Below are positions 19,257 through 28,773 of a DNA stretch of 64,000 nt, in pieces (the first letter of the stretch is position 1; each line of letters opens with the position of its first letter). Location of the stretch: contig NZ_FOWQ01000001.1 in assembly GCF_900115505.1 (NCBI RefSeq), positions 1 to 64,000 on the forward strand, written 5' to 3'. The translations under genes were made by a program, and so were the position numbers. The stretch comes from Geodermatophilus dictyosporus. GTDB taxonomy: Bacteria > Actinomycetota > Actinomycetes > Mycobacteriales > Geodermatophilaceae. Below the pieces are notes generated by a model, which was not told where the DNA came from, made no database searches, and saw only the letters and a program-made list of their open reading frames with translations.

Positions 19257-19748
19257 TCAGCCGCGGCCGGACCCCGGGGCGTGCAGCCGCTCGTGCAGCG
19301 CCCGCACCTGCTCGTCGAGGCCCGGCGCCGGGCCGTCGACGGGCACCCCCGGGGCGACGTCGGTCACCGGCAGCGGCCGCACGGGCGCCGGCGGGACACC
19401 GAGGTCGGCCAGCCAGCCGGCCAGCTGCGCCGAGGAGCTGGCGTAGACGATCCGCCCCAGGCCCACCCAGCCGTGCGCCGCGGCGCACATGGGGCAGTGC
19501 TCGCCCGAGGTGTAGACGGTGCTGGCCGCCCGCTGCTCCGGGGACAGGTGGGCGGCCGCCCACCGGGCGATGGCGAACTCCGGGTGCTGCGTGGCGTCGC
19601 CGCCGGCCACGTGGTTGGTGTCCTCGAACAGCACGGTGCCGTCGGGGCCGGTCAGCAGCGACCCGAAGGGCTCGTCCCCGGCCTCCAGCGCGGCGGTGGC
19701 CAGCTGCACGCAGCGGCGCAGGTGCGCGAGGTCGACGTCGGTGAGCAC
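19257..19748 (-). CDS. Small nucleoside/nucleobase deaminase (CMP/dCMP deaminase fold)
   Basis: The product (163 residues) is a zinc-dependent cytidine-deaminase-fold protein. ATAALEAGDEPFGSLLTGPDG, QHPEFAIARWAA and GEHCPMCAAAHGWVGLGRIVY are the zinc and active-site segments; the usual HAE reads HPE here, as in some actinobacterial members. In this setting, convergent with a guanine deaminase, it could act on guanine or cytosine, or on a modified base. GTG 19748 is chosen because GGATCGGGGG precedes it; the frame extends upstream but that part is Arg/Pro-rich noise. Confidence 0.85.
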   Translation of the reverse strand: MLTDVDLAHLRRCVQLATAALEAGDEPFGSLLTGPDGTVLFEDTNHVAGGDATQHPEFAIARWAAAHLSPEQRAASTVYTSGEHCPMCAAAHGWVGLGRIVYASSSAQLAGWLADLGVPPAPVRPLPVTDVAPGVPVDGPAPGLDEQVRALHERLHAPGSGRG

Positions 19749-19878
19749 CCCCCGATCCTGCCCCGGCGGGAGCGGGCCGGCCCGCGGTGGCCGCAGTCCT
19801 TGACGGCGCCGATCGGACGGCGGTTCGCTCGGGTCGGAGGTCGCACGCACGCCCGGACGACCAAGGGGGACACCGCCC

Positions 19879-20118
19879 ATGAGGATCTCGATCGACCCGT
19901 CCCTGTGCCAGGGACACGGCCGCTGCTACGACCTCGCGCCCGACCTCTTCGGGGAGGACGGCGAGGGCTACGCCACCCTCCTGGTCCCCGGCGGCGAGGT
20001 GCCCGCCGGCGAGGAGGACGACGCGCGGCTGGCCGCCGACAACTGCCCCGAGGCCGCCGTCCTGGTGTACGAGGAGACCGTGGCCGGGGACGGCGTGGTG
20101 GGGGAGGCGGCACCGTGA
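19879..20118 (+). CDS. 3Fe-4S ferredoxin partner of the P450
   Basis: A 79-residue acidic ferredoxin. Its cluster motif is C10-x2-H13-x2-C16 with the third cysteine in DNCPEAAV, the single-cluster 3Fe-4S type that delivers electrons to P450s in actinobacteria; the fourth ligand position is histidine, as in several P450-associated ferredoxins. It precedes the P450 gene and overlaps it by four bases, so the two are translationally coupled and surely work together. ATG 19879 follows GGGGGACA. No ferredoxin reductase gene is nearby. Confidence 0.93.
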   Translation: MRISIDPSLCQGHGRCYDLAPDLFGEDGEGYATLLVPGGEVPAGEEDDARLAADNCPEAAVLVYEETVAGDGVVGEAAP

Positions 20119-21386
20119 CCGTCGACGACCGCTTCGCCGCCGGCGCCGACGCCCTGCGCGCCGACCCGGCCCTGTCCACCTTCAGCGAGGTGGTCACCGG
20201 CCCGGTCACCGACTGGGCCACCGACTTCTCGCACACCGCGGAGGAGTGGGCGCAGGACGCCATCGGCATCTGGGACGACCTGCGGCAGCGCTGCCCGATC
20301 GCGCACACCGAGCGCTTCGGCGGCGCCTGGCTGCCCACCCGCTACGAGGACGTCGCCGCGGTCGCCTACGACACCGAGCACTTCTCCTCCCGGGCGATCA
20401 TCGCGAGCAACGTCCGGCCGCCGCGCTCCCTCGCGCCGGTCGGGACCGCGCCGCCGATCTCCTCGGACCCGCCGTTCCACCACGACGCCCGCACGCTGCT
20501 GCTGCCGGCGTTCACCAGGACCGCCGTCAGCCGGTACGAGGAGTCGACCCGCGCGTTCTGCCACTCGCTCGTCGACGCGCTGGCCGGCCGCGACGTCGTC
20601 GACGCGGCCGCCGACTACGCCCAGCACGTCCCGGTGCGGGTCATGGCCGACCTGCTGGGGTTCCCGCCGGAGGACGGGCCGCGGTTCCGGCACTTCGTGG
20701 AGAACGCGCTGGAGGGCATCGACCTGCCGCCCGAGGAGCGGCTGGCGCGCAGCAGCCACCTCTTCGAGTACCTGCTGGTGCAGATCCGCGACCACCTCGA
20801 GCACCCGCGCGAGGACCTCACCGGCCACCTGCTGCAGGCCGAGCTGTACGGCCGCCGGCTCGAGCCGGCGCACGTCGCCGGCACCATGGCGCTGCTGCTC
20901 ATCGCCGGCATCGACACCACCTGGAGCGCCATCGGCGCCTCGCTGTGGCACCTCGCCGGCCACCCCGACGACCGCCGCCGGCTGGTGGCCGAGCCGGAGC
21001 TCCGGGCGACGGCGGTCGAGGAGTTCCTGCGCGCCTACGCCCCGGTGACCATGGCCCGCCTCGTCACGGAGGACCTCACCTGGCGCGGCGTGCAGATGAA
21101 GGCCGAGGACTGGGTGCTGCTGTCCTTCCCGGCGGCCAACCGCGACCCGGCGCGGTTCGAGCGCGCCGACGAGGTGCTCGTCGACCGGCAGGTCAACCGG
21201 CACGCCGCCTTCGGCCTGGGCATCCACCGCTGCGTCGGCTCGCACCTGGCGCGGATGGAGCTGCGGGTGGCCCTCGACGTGTGGCTCGACCGGGTGCCGG
21301 AGTTCACCCTCGCCGACCCGGACGCGGTGCGGTGGTCGACCGGGCAGATCCGCGGCCCGCGCACGCTGCCGGTGCGCATCGGCTGA
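20115..21386 (+). CDS. Cytochrome P450
   Basis: The 423-residue bacterial class I P450 shows the I-helix oxygen-activation motif LLIAGIDTTWS, the K-helix ExxR (EEFLR), the PERF-like ANRDPARFERAD and the haem-binding loop AFGLGIHRCVGSHLARMEL with the thiolate cysteine. It starts at GTG 20115 in the ferredoxin stop. The N-terminal region lacks a membrane anchor. Homologues with a DPPFHHDARTLLLPAFT segment are common in soil actinobacteria, but the substrate cannot be told here; no biosynthetic cluster surrounds it, so a catabolic role is as likely. Confidence 0.95.
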   Translation: MTVDDRFAAGADALRADPALSTFSEVVTGPVTDWATDFSHTAEEWAQDAIGIWDDLRQRCPIAHTERFGGAWLPTRYEDVAAVAYDTEHFSSRAIIASNVRPPRSLAPVGTAPPISSDPPFHHDARTLLLPAFTRTAVSRYEESTRAFCHSLVDALAGRDVVDAAADYAQHVPVRVMADLLGFPPEDGPRFRHFVENALEGIDLPPEERLARSSHLFEYLLVQIRDHLEHPREDLTGHLLQAELYGRRLEPAHVAGTMALLLIAGIDTTWSAIGASLWHLAGHPDDRRRLVAEPELRATAVEEFLRAYAPVTMARLVTEDLTWRGVQMKAEDWVLLSFPAANRDPARFERADEVLVDRQVNRHAAFGLGIHRCVGSHLARMELRVALDVWLDRVPEFTLADPDAVRWSTGQIRGPRTLPVRIG

Positions 21387-21398
21387 GGACGGCCGGGC

Positions 21399-21602
21399 TC
21401 AGACCTCGACGGCGGTGCCGCACACCCCGCAGACCTCGAGCGTCTGCCGCCGCCACCGGGCGACCGGCACGAAGAAGACGGAGAACTGGCGGAACTGCCG
21501 GATGCGCGCCCACTGCGTGGTGTTCGAGCAGCGGGGGCAGGTGCGGACCGCCCCGGGGCCCAGGTGCTTCTGCTTGGTGCCGAACCCGAAGAGGAGGAAC
21601 AC
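21399..21602 (-). CDS. Small zinc-ribbon protein
   Basis: A 67-residue protein whose N-terminal MFLLFGFGTKQKHLGPG precedes two cysteine pairs, CPRC (about residues 22-25) and CGVCG (about 58-61), which would form a zinc ribbon. The strongly conserved opening FGFGTKxK is typical of a widespread actinobacterial zinc-ribbon family of unknown role. It is convergent with the P450 gene, twelve bases away. Confidence 0.85.
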   Translation of the reverse strand: MFLLFGFGTKQKHLGPGAVRTCPRCSNTTQWARIRQFRQFSVFFVPVARWRRQTLEVCGVCGTAVEV

Positions 21603-21666
21603 CCGGTCAGCGTAGGTGCGGGCCCGGCCCGGAGACGCGGCGTCCCGGCCGTGGCAGGCTCGTGGG

Positions 21667-22647
21667 GTGGTCCGGGTCGGTCTGGTGCTGGGTGGCGGTG
21701 GCGTCGTCGGGCAGGCCTACCACGCGGGCGTGCTGGCGGTGCTGCAGCACGACACCGGGTGGGACGCCCGCACCGCCGACGTCGTCGTCGGCACCTCCGC
21801 CGGGTCGATCACCGGCAGCCTGCTGCGCGCCGGCGTCTCCCCGGAGGACCTCGCCGCCTGGACGGTGAAGGCACCGCTGTCCGGCGACGACGACGTCCTG
21901 CGCACCATCGCCGCCACCGACGTCCCCGAGCTGGCCCCCTTCCGCCCGCTCGACCTGTTCCGCCGGCCCATGCGGCTGCCGGGCCCGCCGCTGGTCGCGC
22001 GCGCCCTGGCCCGCCCGTGGCGGTTCCGGCCGCTGGCCGCCGGCATGACGCTGCTGGCCCCGGGACGGCACGACATCGTGTCCCAGCTGGCGGCGCTGCG
22101 CGAGGTCGAGGGGGACACCTGGCCCGAGCGCGACCTGTGGGTCACCGCGGTGCGCCGCAGCGACGGGCGCCGCGTCGTCTTCGGCCGGCCGGGGTCCCCG
22201 CCCGCGCCGCTGCACCTCGCCGTGGCCGCCTCGTGCGCGGTGCCCGGGTACTTCACGCCGGTCCCGATCGGCCGGCACACCTACGTCGACGGCGGCGTGC
22301 ACTCGGCCACCAACGCCGCCGTGCTGCGCGGCACCGGCGTCGACGTCGTCGTCGTGGTCGCGCCGATGAGCGGGTCGCCGGGCTGGCGCCAGGACTTCAC
22401 CGCGGCCATGCGCCGGTACTCCCAGCGGCAGCTCGACCGGGAGGTGCGGGCGCTGCAGGCGGCGGGCCTCACCACCGTCGTCTTCACCCCCGGCCAGGCC
22501 GAGCAGGAGGTCATGGGCGCGGACATGATGGCGCGCGACCGCGTCCACGAGGTCCTGCAGCAGTCGTTCCTGGAGGCCGGCGTGCACGCCGCGCGGCCCG
22601 AGGTGGCCACCGTGCTGCGGGCGGCGGCCGACCGCGGCGAGGTGTGA
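21667..22647 (+). CDS. Patatin-like phospholipase
   Basis: The 326-residue protein has the patatin catalytic set: the oxyanion loop LVLGGGGVVGQAYHAG at the N-terminus, the nucleophile elbow VVGTSAGSITG (serine near residue 47), and the catalytic Asp in TYVDGGVHSATN. It would hydrolyse acyl esters of lipids. GTG 21667 is chosen because it directly precedes the conserved VRVGLVLGGGG; the frame extends upstream to 21616. It is cytoplasmic or membrane-peripheral; no signal peptide is seen. Confidence 0.9.
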   Translation: MVRVGLVLGGGGVVGQAYHAGVLAVLQHDTGWDARTADVVVGTSAGSITGSLLRAGVSPEDLAAWTVKAPLSGDDDVLRTIAATDVPELAPFRPLDLFRRPMRLPGPPLVARALARPWRFRPLAAGMTLLAPGRHDIVSQLAALREVEGDTWPERDLWVTAVRRSDGRRVVFGRPGSPPAPLHLAVAASCAVPGYFTPVPIGRHTYVDGGVHSATNAAVLRGTGVDVVVVVAPMSGSPGWRQDFTAAMRRYSQRQLDREVRALQAAGLTTVVFTPGQAEQEVMGADMMARDRVHEVLQQSFLEAGVHAARPEVATVLRAAADRGEV

Positions 22648-22665
22648 CCCGCGCCCAGCGACTAG

Positions 22666-23408
<743 letters not shown>

Positions 23409-23409
<1 letters not shown>

Positions 23410-24179
23410 TGGGCATTCTCGACGGCAAGACGGTCCTGGTCACCGGCGTCCTCACCGAGGCGTCGATCGCGTACGCGACCGCCCGGATCGCGCAGGAGCA
23501 GGGCGCCACCGTCGTGCTGTCCAACTTCGGCCGCGCGCTGTCGCTGTGCCAGCGGATCGCCAAGCGGCTGCCCGCCGAGGCGCCCGTGGTCGAGCTCGAC
23601 GTGACGAACACCGAGCACCTGGCCACGCTGGCCGACCGGCTGCGCGAGCACGTCGGCGGCACCCTCGACGGCGTCGTGCACTCCATCGGCTTCGCGCCGC
23701 AGGAGGCGATGGGCGAGGGGTTCCCCGAGGTCGCCTGGGAGCACGCGGCCACCGCCTTCCAGGTGTCGACGTGGTCGATGGCCTCGCTCACCCAGGCCTG
23801 CCGGCCGCTGTTCGGGGAGCGGGCGTCGGTGGTCGGGCTGACCTTCGACGCCACCGTCGCCTGGCCGGTGTACGGCTGGATGGGCGCGGCCAAGGCGGCG
23901 CTGGAGTCCACCTCCCGCTACCTGGCCCGCGAGCTCGGCCCGGAGGGCGTGCGGGTCAACCTGGTCGCCGCCGGCCCGCTGCGCAGCATGGCGATGAAGT
24001 CGATCCCCGGCAGCAAGCAGTTCGAGGAGGCGTGGGAGGGCCGCGCCCCGCTGGGCTGGTCGGTCACCGACACCGAGCCCGCCGGCAAGGCCGTCGTCGC
24101 GCTGCTGTCGGACTGGTTCCCCGCCACCACCGGCGAGATCGTCCACGTCGACGGGGGCTTCCACGCCGTCGGCGTGTGA
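23409..24179 (+). CDS. fabI: Enoyl-[ACP] reductase (NADH), InhA type
   Basis: The 256-residue protein carries the InhA/FabI features: DGKTVLVTGVLTEASIAYATA (cofactor loop), LSNFGRALSL, VVELDVTN, GVVHSIGFAP, the catalytic pair in YGWMGAAKAALES, and PLRSMAMKSIPG. It reduces the enoyl-ACP double bond, the last step of each type II fatty-acid cycle, and is the isoniazid/triclosan-target family. It follows fabG with an ATGA overlap. Confidence 0.95.
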
Positions 24180-24216
24180 GCGCATCCGATCGACCTCGCC
24201 CTCCCGAAGGAAGTCC

Positions 24217-25338
24217 GTGCCCCGCGCCACCGTCGACCTGCACCCCGGCCAGCGACCCGACGAGGACCCCTCGCTCGCCGTCCGCAACAACGGGGGGACG
24301 CCGCCGGCGGCGTCCCCCGCACCGGCCGGCCGCCGCGAGGCGCTGCTGGTGCTCTCCTTCGGCGGCCCCCGCGGGCACGACGACGTCATGCCGTTCCTGG
24401 AGAACGTCACCCGCGGCCGCGGCGTCCCTCCCGAGCGGCTGCTCGACGTCGCCGAGCACTACCACCACTTCGGCGGCGTCAGCCCGATCAACGAGCAGAA
24501 CGAGGCGCTGGTCGCCGCGGTCGGGGCCGACCTCGCCGCGCACGGCGTCGACCTGCCCGTCTACTGGGGCAACCGCAACTGGGACCCCTACGTCGAGGAC
24601 GTCTGGCAGCAGATGACCGACGACGGCATCGAGCACGTCTACGTGCTGGCCACCTCCGCCTACGCCTCCTACTCCGGCTGCCGGCAGTACCACGAGGACG
24701 TCGCCCGGGCCCGGATCGCGACCGGGGGCGGCCCCACCGCCGAGAAGCTGCCGCACTACTTCGACGCCCCCGGCTTCGTGCGGGCCAACGCCGACGCCCT
24801 GGCCGCCGCGCTGGCACGGCTGCCCGAGGCGCACCGCGGGACCGCCCGGCTGGTGGCCACGGCGCACTCCGTCCCGGAGTCGATGGCCGCCGTCGCCGGG
24901 CCCGGCGGGCACGCCTACGAGACCGAGCTGCAGGCCGCCGCGCGCGCCGTCGTCAACGCCGTCGACCCCGGCCGGGCCTTCGACCTGGTGTGGCAGAGCC
25001 GCAGCGGCCCGCCGTCGGTGCCGTGGCTCGAGCCCGACGTCAACGACCACCTGCGGGCGCTGCACGAGAACGGCGAGACGGCGGTCGTGCTGTTCCCGGT
25101 CGGGTTCGTCAGCGACCACCTCGAGGTGGTCTGGGACCTGGACAACGAGGCGGAGGAGACGGCCGGGGAGCTCGGGCTGGTCCTCGTGCGGGCCGGCACC
25201 GCGGGCACCCACCCGGCGTTCGTGGCGATGGTGCGCGAGCTGCTCGAGGAGCGGCGCGCGGGCGCGGAGCCGCGCCTGGGCACGAACTGCCCCGCCGCGT
25301 GCTGCTTCGTCCGGCGTCCGGCGGCTCGCCCCGCCTGA
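24217..25338 (+). CDS. hemH: Ferrochelatase (coproporphyrin III-type)
   Basis: The 373-residue protein inserts iron into coproporphyrin III or protoporphyrin in haem synthesis. LLVLSFGGPRGHDDVMPFLENV is the family start; YWGNRNWDPYVEDV, LATSAYASYSGCRQY, ATAHSVPESM with the catalytic histidine, WQSRSGPP and FPVGFVSDHLEVVWDLD follow. Cysteines in SGCRQ and NCPAACC match the 2Fe-2S ligands of actinobacterial ferrochelatases. Actinobacteria use the coproporphyrin-dependent pathway, so CpfC would be the functional name (established knowledge). GAAGGAAG precedes GTG 24217. Order fabG-fabI-hemH is conserved in actinobacteria. Confidence 0.94.
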   Translation: MPRATVDLHPGQRPDEDPSLAVRNNGGTPPAASPAPAGRREALLVLSFGGPRGHDDVMPFLENVTRGRGVPPERLLDVAEHYHHFGGVSPINEQNEALVAAVGADLAAHGVDLPVYWGNRNWDPYVEDVWQQMTDDGIEHVYVLATSAYASYSGCRQYHEDVARARIATGGGPTAEKLPHYFDAPGFVRANADALAAALARLPEAHRGTARLVATAHSVPESMAAVAGPGGHAYETELQAAARAVVNAVDPGRAFDLVWQSRSGPPSVPWLEPDVNDHLRALHENGETAVVLFPVGFVSDHLEVVWDLDNEAEETAGELGLVLVRAGTAGTHPAFVAMVRELLEERRAGAEPRLGTNCPAACCFVRRPAARPA

Positions 25339-25420
25339 GTCCGCGCCGCAGCGCGTTGACGCCGGTGGGCGGCTCGGGTAGACCGGTCGGCCACCGGGGG
25401 TCTGCCGAGGACGGTGAGCC

Positions 25421-26257
25421 GTGGTCGACGTCCACCCCGCGAACGCCGGGCAACTGGGCGCCTGGGACGGCGCGCAGGGCGCGTACTGGGCCGCCCAGGC
25501 CGACCGCTTCGACCGGGCGGTCGCCCGCTACGACGCCGCCTTCCTCGCCGCGGCCGACCTGCGGCCCGGGGACCGGGTCCTCGACGTCGGCTGCGGCACC
25601 GGCCGGACGACGCGGGAGGCCGCGCGCCGCACCGGGTCCGCGCTGGGGGTCGACCTGTCCTCGGCGATGCTCGAGGTCGCCCGGCAGCGCGCCGCCGAGG
25701 AGGGGCTGACCGGCGTCCGGTTCGAGCAGGCCGACGCCCAGGTGGCGGCCTTCCCGCCGGCCGGCTTCGACGTGGCGATCAGCCGGACCGGCGCGATGTT
25801 CTTCGCCGACCCGGTGGCCGCGCTGGCCAACGTCGGGCGGGCGCTGGTGCCCGGCGGCCGGCTGGTGCTGCTGGTGTGGCAGGCGCTCGAGGCCAACGAG
25901 TGGATGACCGAGATCCTGGGCGCCCTGGCCGCCGGGCGCCCGCTGCCGGCGCCGCCCCCGGGCGCACCGGGCCCGTTCTCCCTCGCCGACCCCGGGCGGG
26001 TGCGGGAGGTGCTGGCCGCGGCGGGTCACTCTCAGGTGGAGGTCGAGGGTCTGGCCGAGCCGGAGTGGTTCGGTGCCGACGCCGACGACGCGCTGGTCTT
26101 CGTGCTGGGCCTGGCCGGCTGGCTGCTCGAGGGCCTGGACGACGCCGCCCGGCAGCGTGCGGTGGCCGACCTGCGGCGCCGGCTCGGGTCCCACGCCGGC
26201 CCGGACGGCGTCGAGCTCGGCTCCGCGGCCTGGCTGGTCACCGCCCGCCGTCCCTGA
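25421..26257 (+). CDS. Class I SAM-dependent methyltransferase
   Basis: A 278-residue protein with the Rossmann methyltransferase core: motif I VLDVGCGTGRTTREAAR (about residues 53-69), the acidic end of strand beta2 in LGVDLSSAMLEVAR, EQADAQ, ISRTGAMFF, and VPGGRLVLLVWQ. An N-terminal GAWDGAQGAYWAAQADRFD is common in UbiE-like enzymes of actinobacteria. Substrate unknown; the location next to ferrochelatase need not be functional. Confidence 0.88.
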   Translation: MVDVHPANAGQLGAWDGAQGAYWAAQADRFDRAVARYDAAFLAAADLRPGDRVLDVGCGTGRTTREAARRTGSALGVDLSSAMLEVARQRAAEEGLTGVRFEQADAQVAAFPPAGFDVAISRTGAMFFADPVAALANVGRALVPGGRLVLLVWQALEANEWMTEILGALAAGRPLPAPPPGAPGPFSLADPGRVREVLAAAGHSQVEVEGLAEPEWFGADADDALVFVLGLAGWLLEGLDDAARQRAVADLRRRLGSHAGPDGVELGSAAWLVTARRP

Positions 26258-26280
26258 GGCCCTGCCGGCGCTGGGGGAGG

Positions 26281-27015
26281 TCAGCGGGGGACGGCGTTGC
26301 AGGCGGCGACCGTGGCCTCGCGGACGGCGGTGGCCAGCGGGCGCAGCGCGTCGTCGCGGGCGGCGGCCTGGGCGTGGGTGACCGCGGCACCCGGTGCGTC
26401 GGCCGTCGCCAGGTCCAGCACCCGGGCCAGCCGCCGCGCCCGGGTCAGCACCGACAGCGCCAGCGGGTCGGTGTCCGGCGGGAGACCCGGCGCCTGCGCG
26501 CTGCCCAGCCCGGCCAGCAGCGCCGGCACCTCGGGGTTCCAGCGGGCGAGGTCCAGGGCGGCCAGCGTGCGCGCCGCGTCGCCGACGGCCAGGTCGAGCG
26601 CGCCGGACACCGCGCGCAGCGAGCCCTCGGCCGGCGGCGGCGCGGGCGGGACGCCGTCGAGCGGGAACGCCGTCCACGCGGTCACCTCCGACCCCAGCTC
26701 CTCGGGCACCAGTGCCACGTGCCCGCCGACGGCGGCCTGCCCCGCCTCGGTGGCCAGCGCCGTGAGTCCCGGTACCCGCGGCAGCCCGCGGACGTCCCCC
26801 GGCACCGGCAGCACGAGCCGGACCCGCCGCTCGCCGAGCCCGCGCAGCGCGCTCAGCGCCCACCCGAGGGGGACGGCGTCCGAGGTGCCGGGCAGCCCGG
26901 TGACGCGGTGCGCGCGGTCGTCGGTGAGCGCGTCGAGCGCGGTGTCGTAGGGGGTGCGGCCGGAGAGCCAGGCGGTCGCCCAGACCGCGAAGCGGCCGGC
27001 GGGGAGGTCGTGCAC
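26281..27015 (-). CDS. Conserved actinobacterial protein of unknown function
   Basis: A 244-residue, Ala/Leu-rich soluble protein without signal or membrane segment. MHDLPAGRFAVWATAWLSGR and the later VTGLPGTSDAVPLGWALSAL look conserved, and I recall similar proteins in other high-GC actinobacteria, but no domain or activity is recognised. GTG 27015 is the start; TAACCT (27022-27027) six bases upstream points to a leaderless transcript. It is convergent with the methyltransferase gene and divergent from nfeD. Confidence 0.75.
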   Translation of the reverse strand: MHDLPAGRFAVWATAWLSGRTPYDTALDALTDDRAHRVTGLPGTSDAVPLGWALSALRGLGERRVRLVLPVPGDVRGLPRVPGLTALATEAGQAAVGGHVALVPEELGSEVTAWTAFPLDGVPPAPPPAEGSLRAVSGALDLAVGDAARTLAALDLARWNPEVPALLAGLGSAQAPGLPPDTDPLALSVLTRARRLARVLDLATADAPGAAVTHAQAAARDDALRPLATAVREATVAACNAVPR

Positions 27016-27021
27016 CCGGCG

Positions 27022-27027
27022 AGGTTA
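27022..27027 (-). promoter_or_regulatory. Putative -10 element, leaderless hypothetical gene
   Basis: Minus-strand TAACCT, six bases, GTG 27015; no ribosome-binding site. Same geometry as at 570-575 and 1607-1612. Confidence 0.45.
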
Positions 27028-27080
27028 CGTCGGCGCGAGCGGGACCCCGCCGCCGCGGGCGGACCTGGGAGACTGGGGGC

Positions 27081-27524
27081 ATGGCTGCGTGGGTGCTCTG
27101 GCTGGTCGCCTCGGGCTTGTTCGTCGCCGGCGAGGTGGCCAGCGGCGACCTGGTGCTGCTGATGCTCGCCGGCGGCGCGCTCGGCGGGAGCGCCGTCGCC
27201 CTGGCCGGCGGGAGCGCGGCGTTCCAGATCGTGGGGTTCATCGTCGTGTCGGCGATCCTGCTCTCCGTCGCGCGGCCCGCCGCCCGGGCCCGCCTGGAGG
27301 CCCGGGTGCCCGGGCACGTCGACGGCGTGCAGGCCCTGGTCGGCCGCACCGCCACGGTCACCCGGTCGGTCGGTCGCTCCAGTGGCCGCATCCAGGTGGG
27401 CGCCGACGAGTGGAGCGCCCGCACCCAGTTCGGCGACGAGGTCTTCGACGTCGGCACCACCGTGCGCATCCTCGAGGTGCAGGGCGCGACCGCCGTCGTC
27501 GGCGAGGCGTTCGAACTGGGGTGA
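27081..27524 (+). CDS. NfeD-like membrane protein
   Basis: The 147-residue protein has two or three N-terminal helices (AAWVLWLVASGLFVAGEV; LVLLMLAGGALGG; IVGFIVVSAILLSVAR) and a C-terminal OB-fold of about 60 residues beginning ALVGRTATVTRSVG. NfeD proteins pair with SPFH proteins, and such a gene follows 80 bases downstream. Together they probably organise membrane microdomains or regulate membrane proteolysis. Confidence 0.9.
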   Translation: MAAWVLWLVASGLFVAGEVASGDLVLLMLAGGALGGSAVALAGGSAAFQIVGFIVVSAILLSVARPAARARLEARVPGHVDGVQALVGRTATVTRSVGRSSGRIQVGADEWSARTQFGDEVFDVGTTVRILEVQGATAVVGEAFELG

Positions 27525-27605
27525 CCCGCGCCGCAGGGGCGTGACCCGCGGCCCCGCGCACGGGATGATCGGGAGCGAGCACCCCGCCGGCCCAGGAGGA
27601 ACCCC

Positions 27606-28769
27606 GTGGACGCCGCCCTCATCGCCCTCGTCGTCGTGGCGCTGGTGTTCGTGCTGGTCGTGGTCAAGGCCGTCACGATCGTCCCGCAGGCCCAGGCCAA
27701 GGTGGTCGAACGGCTCGGTCGCTACAGCCGCACGCTCTCACCGGGCCTGTCGCTGCTGGTGCCGTTCATCGACCGCGTGCGGGCGACGGTGGACCTGCGC
27801 GAGCAGGTCGTCTCCTTCCCGCCGCAGCCGGTGATCACCGCCGACAACCTGCAGGTGGGCATCGACACCGTCGTCTACTTCCAGGTCACCGACCCGCGGC
27901 TGGCCGTCTACGGCATCGCGAACTACATCACCGGCATGGAGCAGCTGACCACGACGACGCTGCGCAACGTCGTCGGCGGGTTGAACCTCGAGCAGTCGCT
28001 GACCGGCCGCGACGGCATCAACAGCCAGCTGCGCGAGGTGCTCGACGGCACCACCGGCCCGTGGGGGCTGCGGGTGGCGCGGGTGGAGATCAAGGCGATC
28101 GAGCCGCCGCCGTCGATCCGCGACTCGATGGAGAAGCAGCTGCGCGCCGACCGCGACAAGCGGGCGATCATCCTCACCGCCGAGGGCCAGCGGCAGGCCG
28201 CGATCACCTCGGCCGAGGGGCAGAAGGCCGCCGCGATCCTGTCCGCGGAGGGCGAGAAGCAGGCGGCCATCCTCCAGGCGGAGGCCGAGCGGCAGAGCCG
28301 CATCCTGCGGGCCGAGGGCGAGCGCGCGGCCCTGTTCCTCCAGGCGCAGGGGCAGGCCAAGTCGATCGAGACGGTCTTCCAGGCCATCCACGACGGCAAG
28401 CCCGACCAGGGCCTGCTGGCCTACCAGTACCTGCAGACGCTGCCGCAGATCGCCCAGGGCGACGCCAACAAGATGTGGATCGTCCCGAGCGAGTTCAGCA
28501 AGGCCCTCGAGGGGCTGGGCCGGCTCGGCGGCGCGGACGGCGAGCGGTCCTTCCTCGACGTCCCGACCCCGGCCGACGGCGGCGCGCCGGCGCGTCCGAT
28601 CGACACCAGCGACTGGTTCGAGTCACAGCTGCCGCCGGCCGCCGAGCAGCCCGAGGCCAAGATCGAGCTGCGCAGCATCGTCGACGACGACCCGGTGCTG
28701 CCCGCCGCGCCGCCGCTGCCCCAGATCACCGCCGAGGTGCAGCACCAGAACGGCAGCCCCCCGGCCTGA
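27606..28769 (+). CDS. SPFH/band 7 (stomatin-like) protein
   Basis: A 387-residue protein with one N-terminal membrane helix (IALVVVALVFVLVVVKAV), a band 7 domain (about 25-210: IVPQAQAKVVERLGRYSRTL, VDLREQVVSFPPQPVITADN, ERDKR-like DRDKRAIILTAEG), then a heptad coiled coil built of AEGQ/AEGEKQAAI repeats, and a Pro-rich tail. Stomatin/QmcA proteins oligomerise in the membrane. AGGAGG is well placed before GTG 27606. It works with the upstream NfeD protein. Confidence 0.92.
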   Translation: MDAALIALVVVALVFVLVVVKAVTIVPQAQAKVVERLGRYSRTLSPGLSLLVPFIDRVRATVDLREQVVSFPPQPVITADNLQVGIDTVVYFQVTDPRLAVYGIANYITGMEQLTTTTLRNVVGGLNLEQSLTGRDGINSQLREVLDGTTGPWGLRVARVEIKAIEPPPSIRDSMEKQLRADRDKRAIILTAEGQRQAAITSAEGQKAAAILSAEGEKQAAILQAEAERQSRILRAEGERAALFLQAQGQAKSIETVFQAIHDGKPDQGLLAYQYLQTLPQIAQGDANKMWIVPSEFSKALEGLGRLGGADGERSFLDVPTPADGGAPARPIDTSDWFESQLPPAAEQPEAKIELRSIVDDDPVLPAAPPLPQITAEVQHQNGSPPA

Positions 28770-28773
28770 CCGG

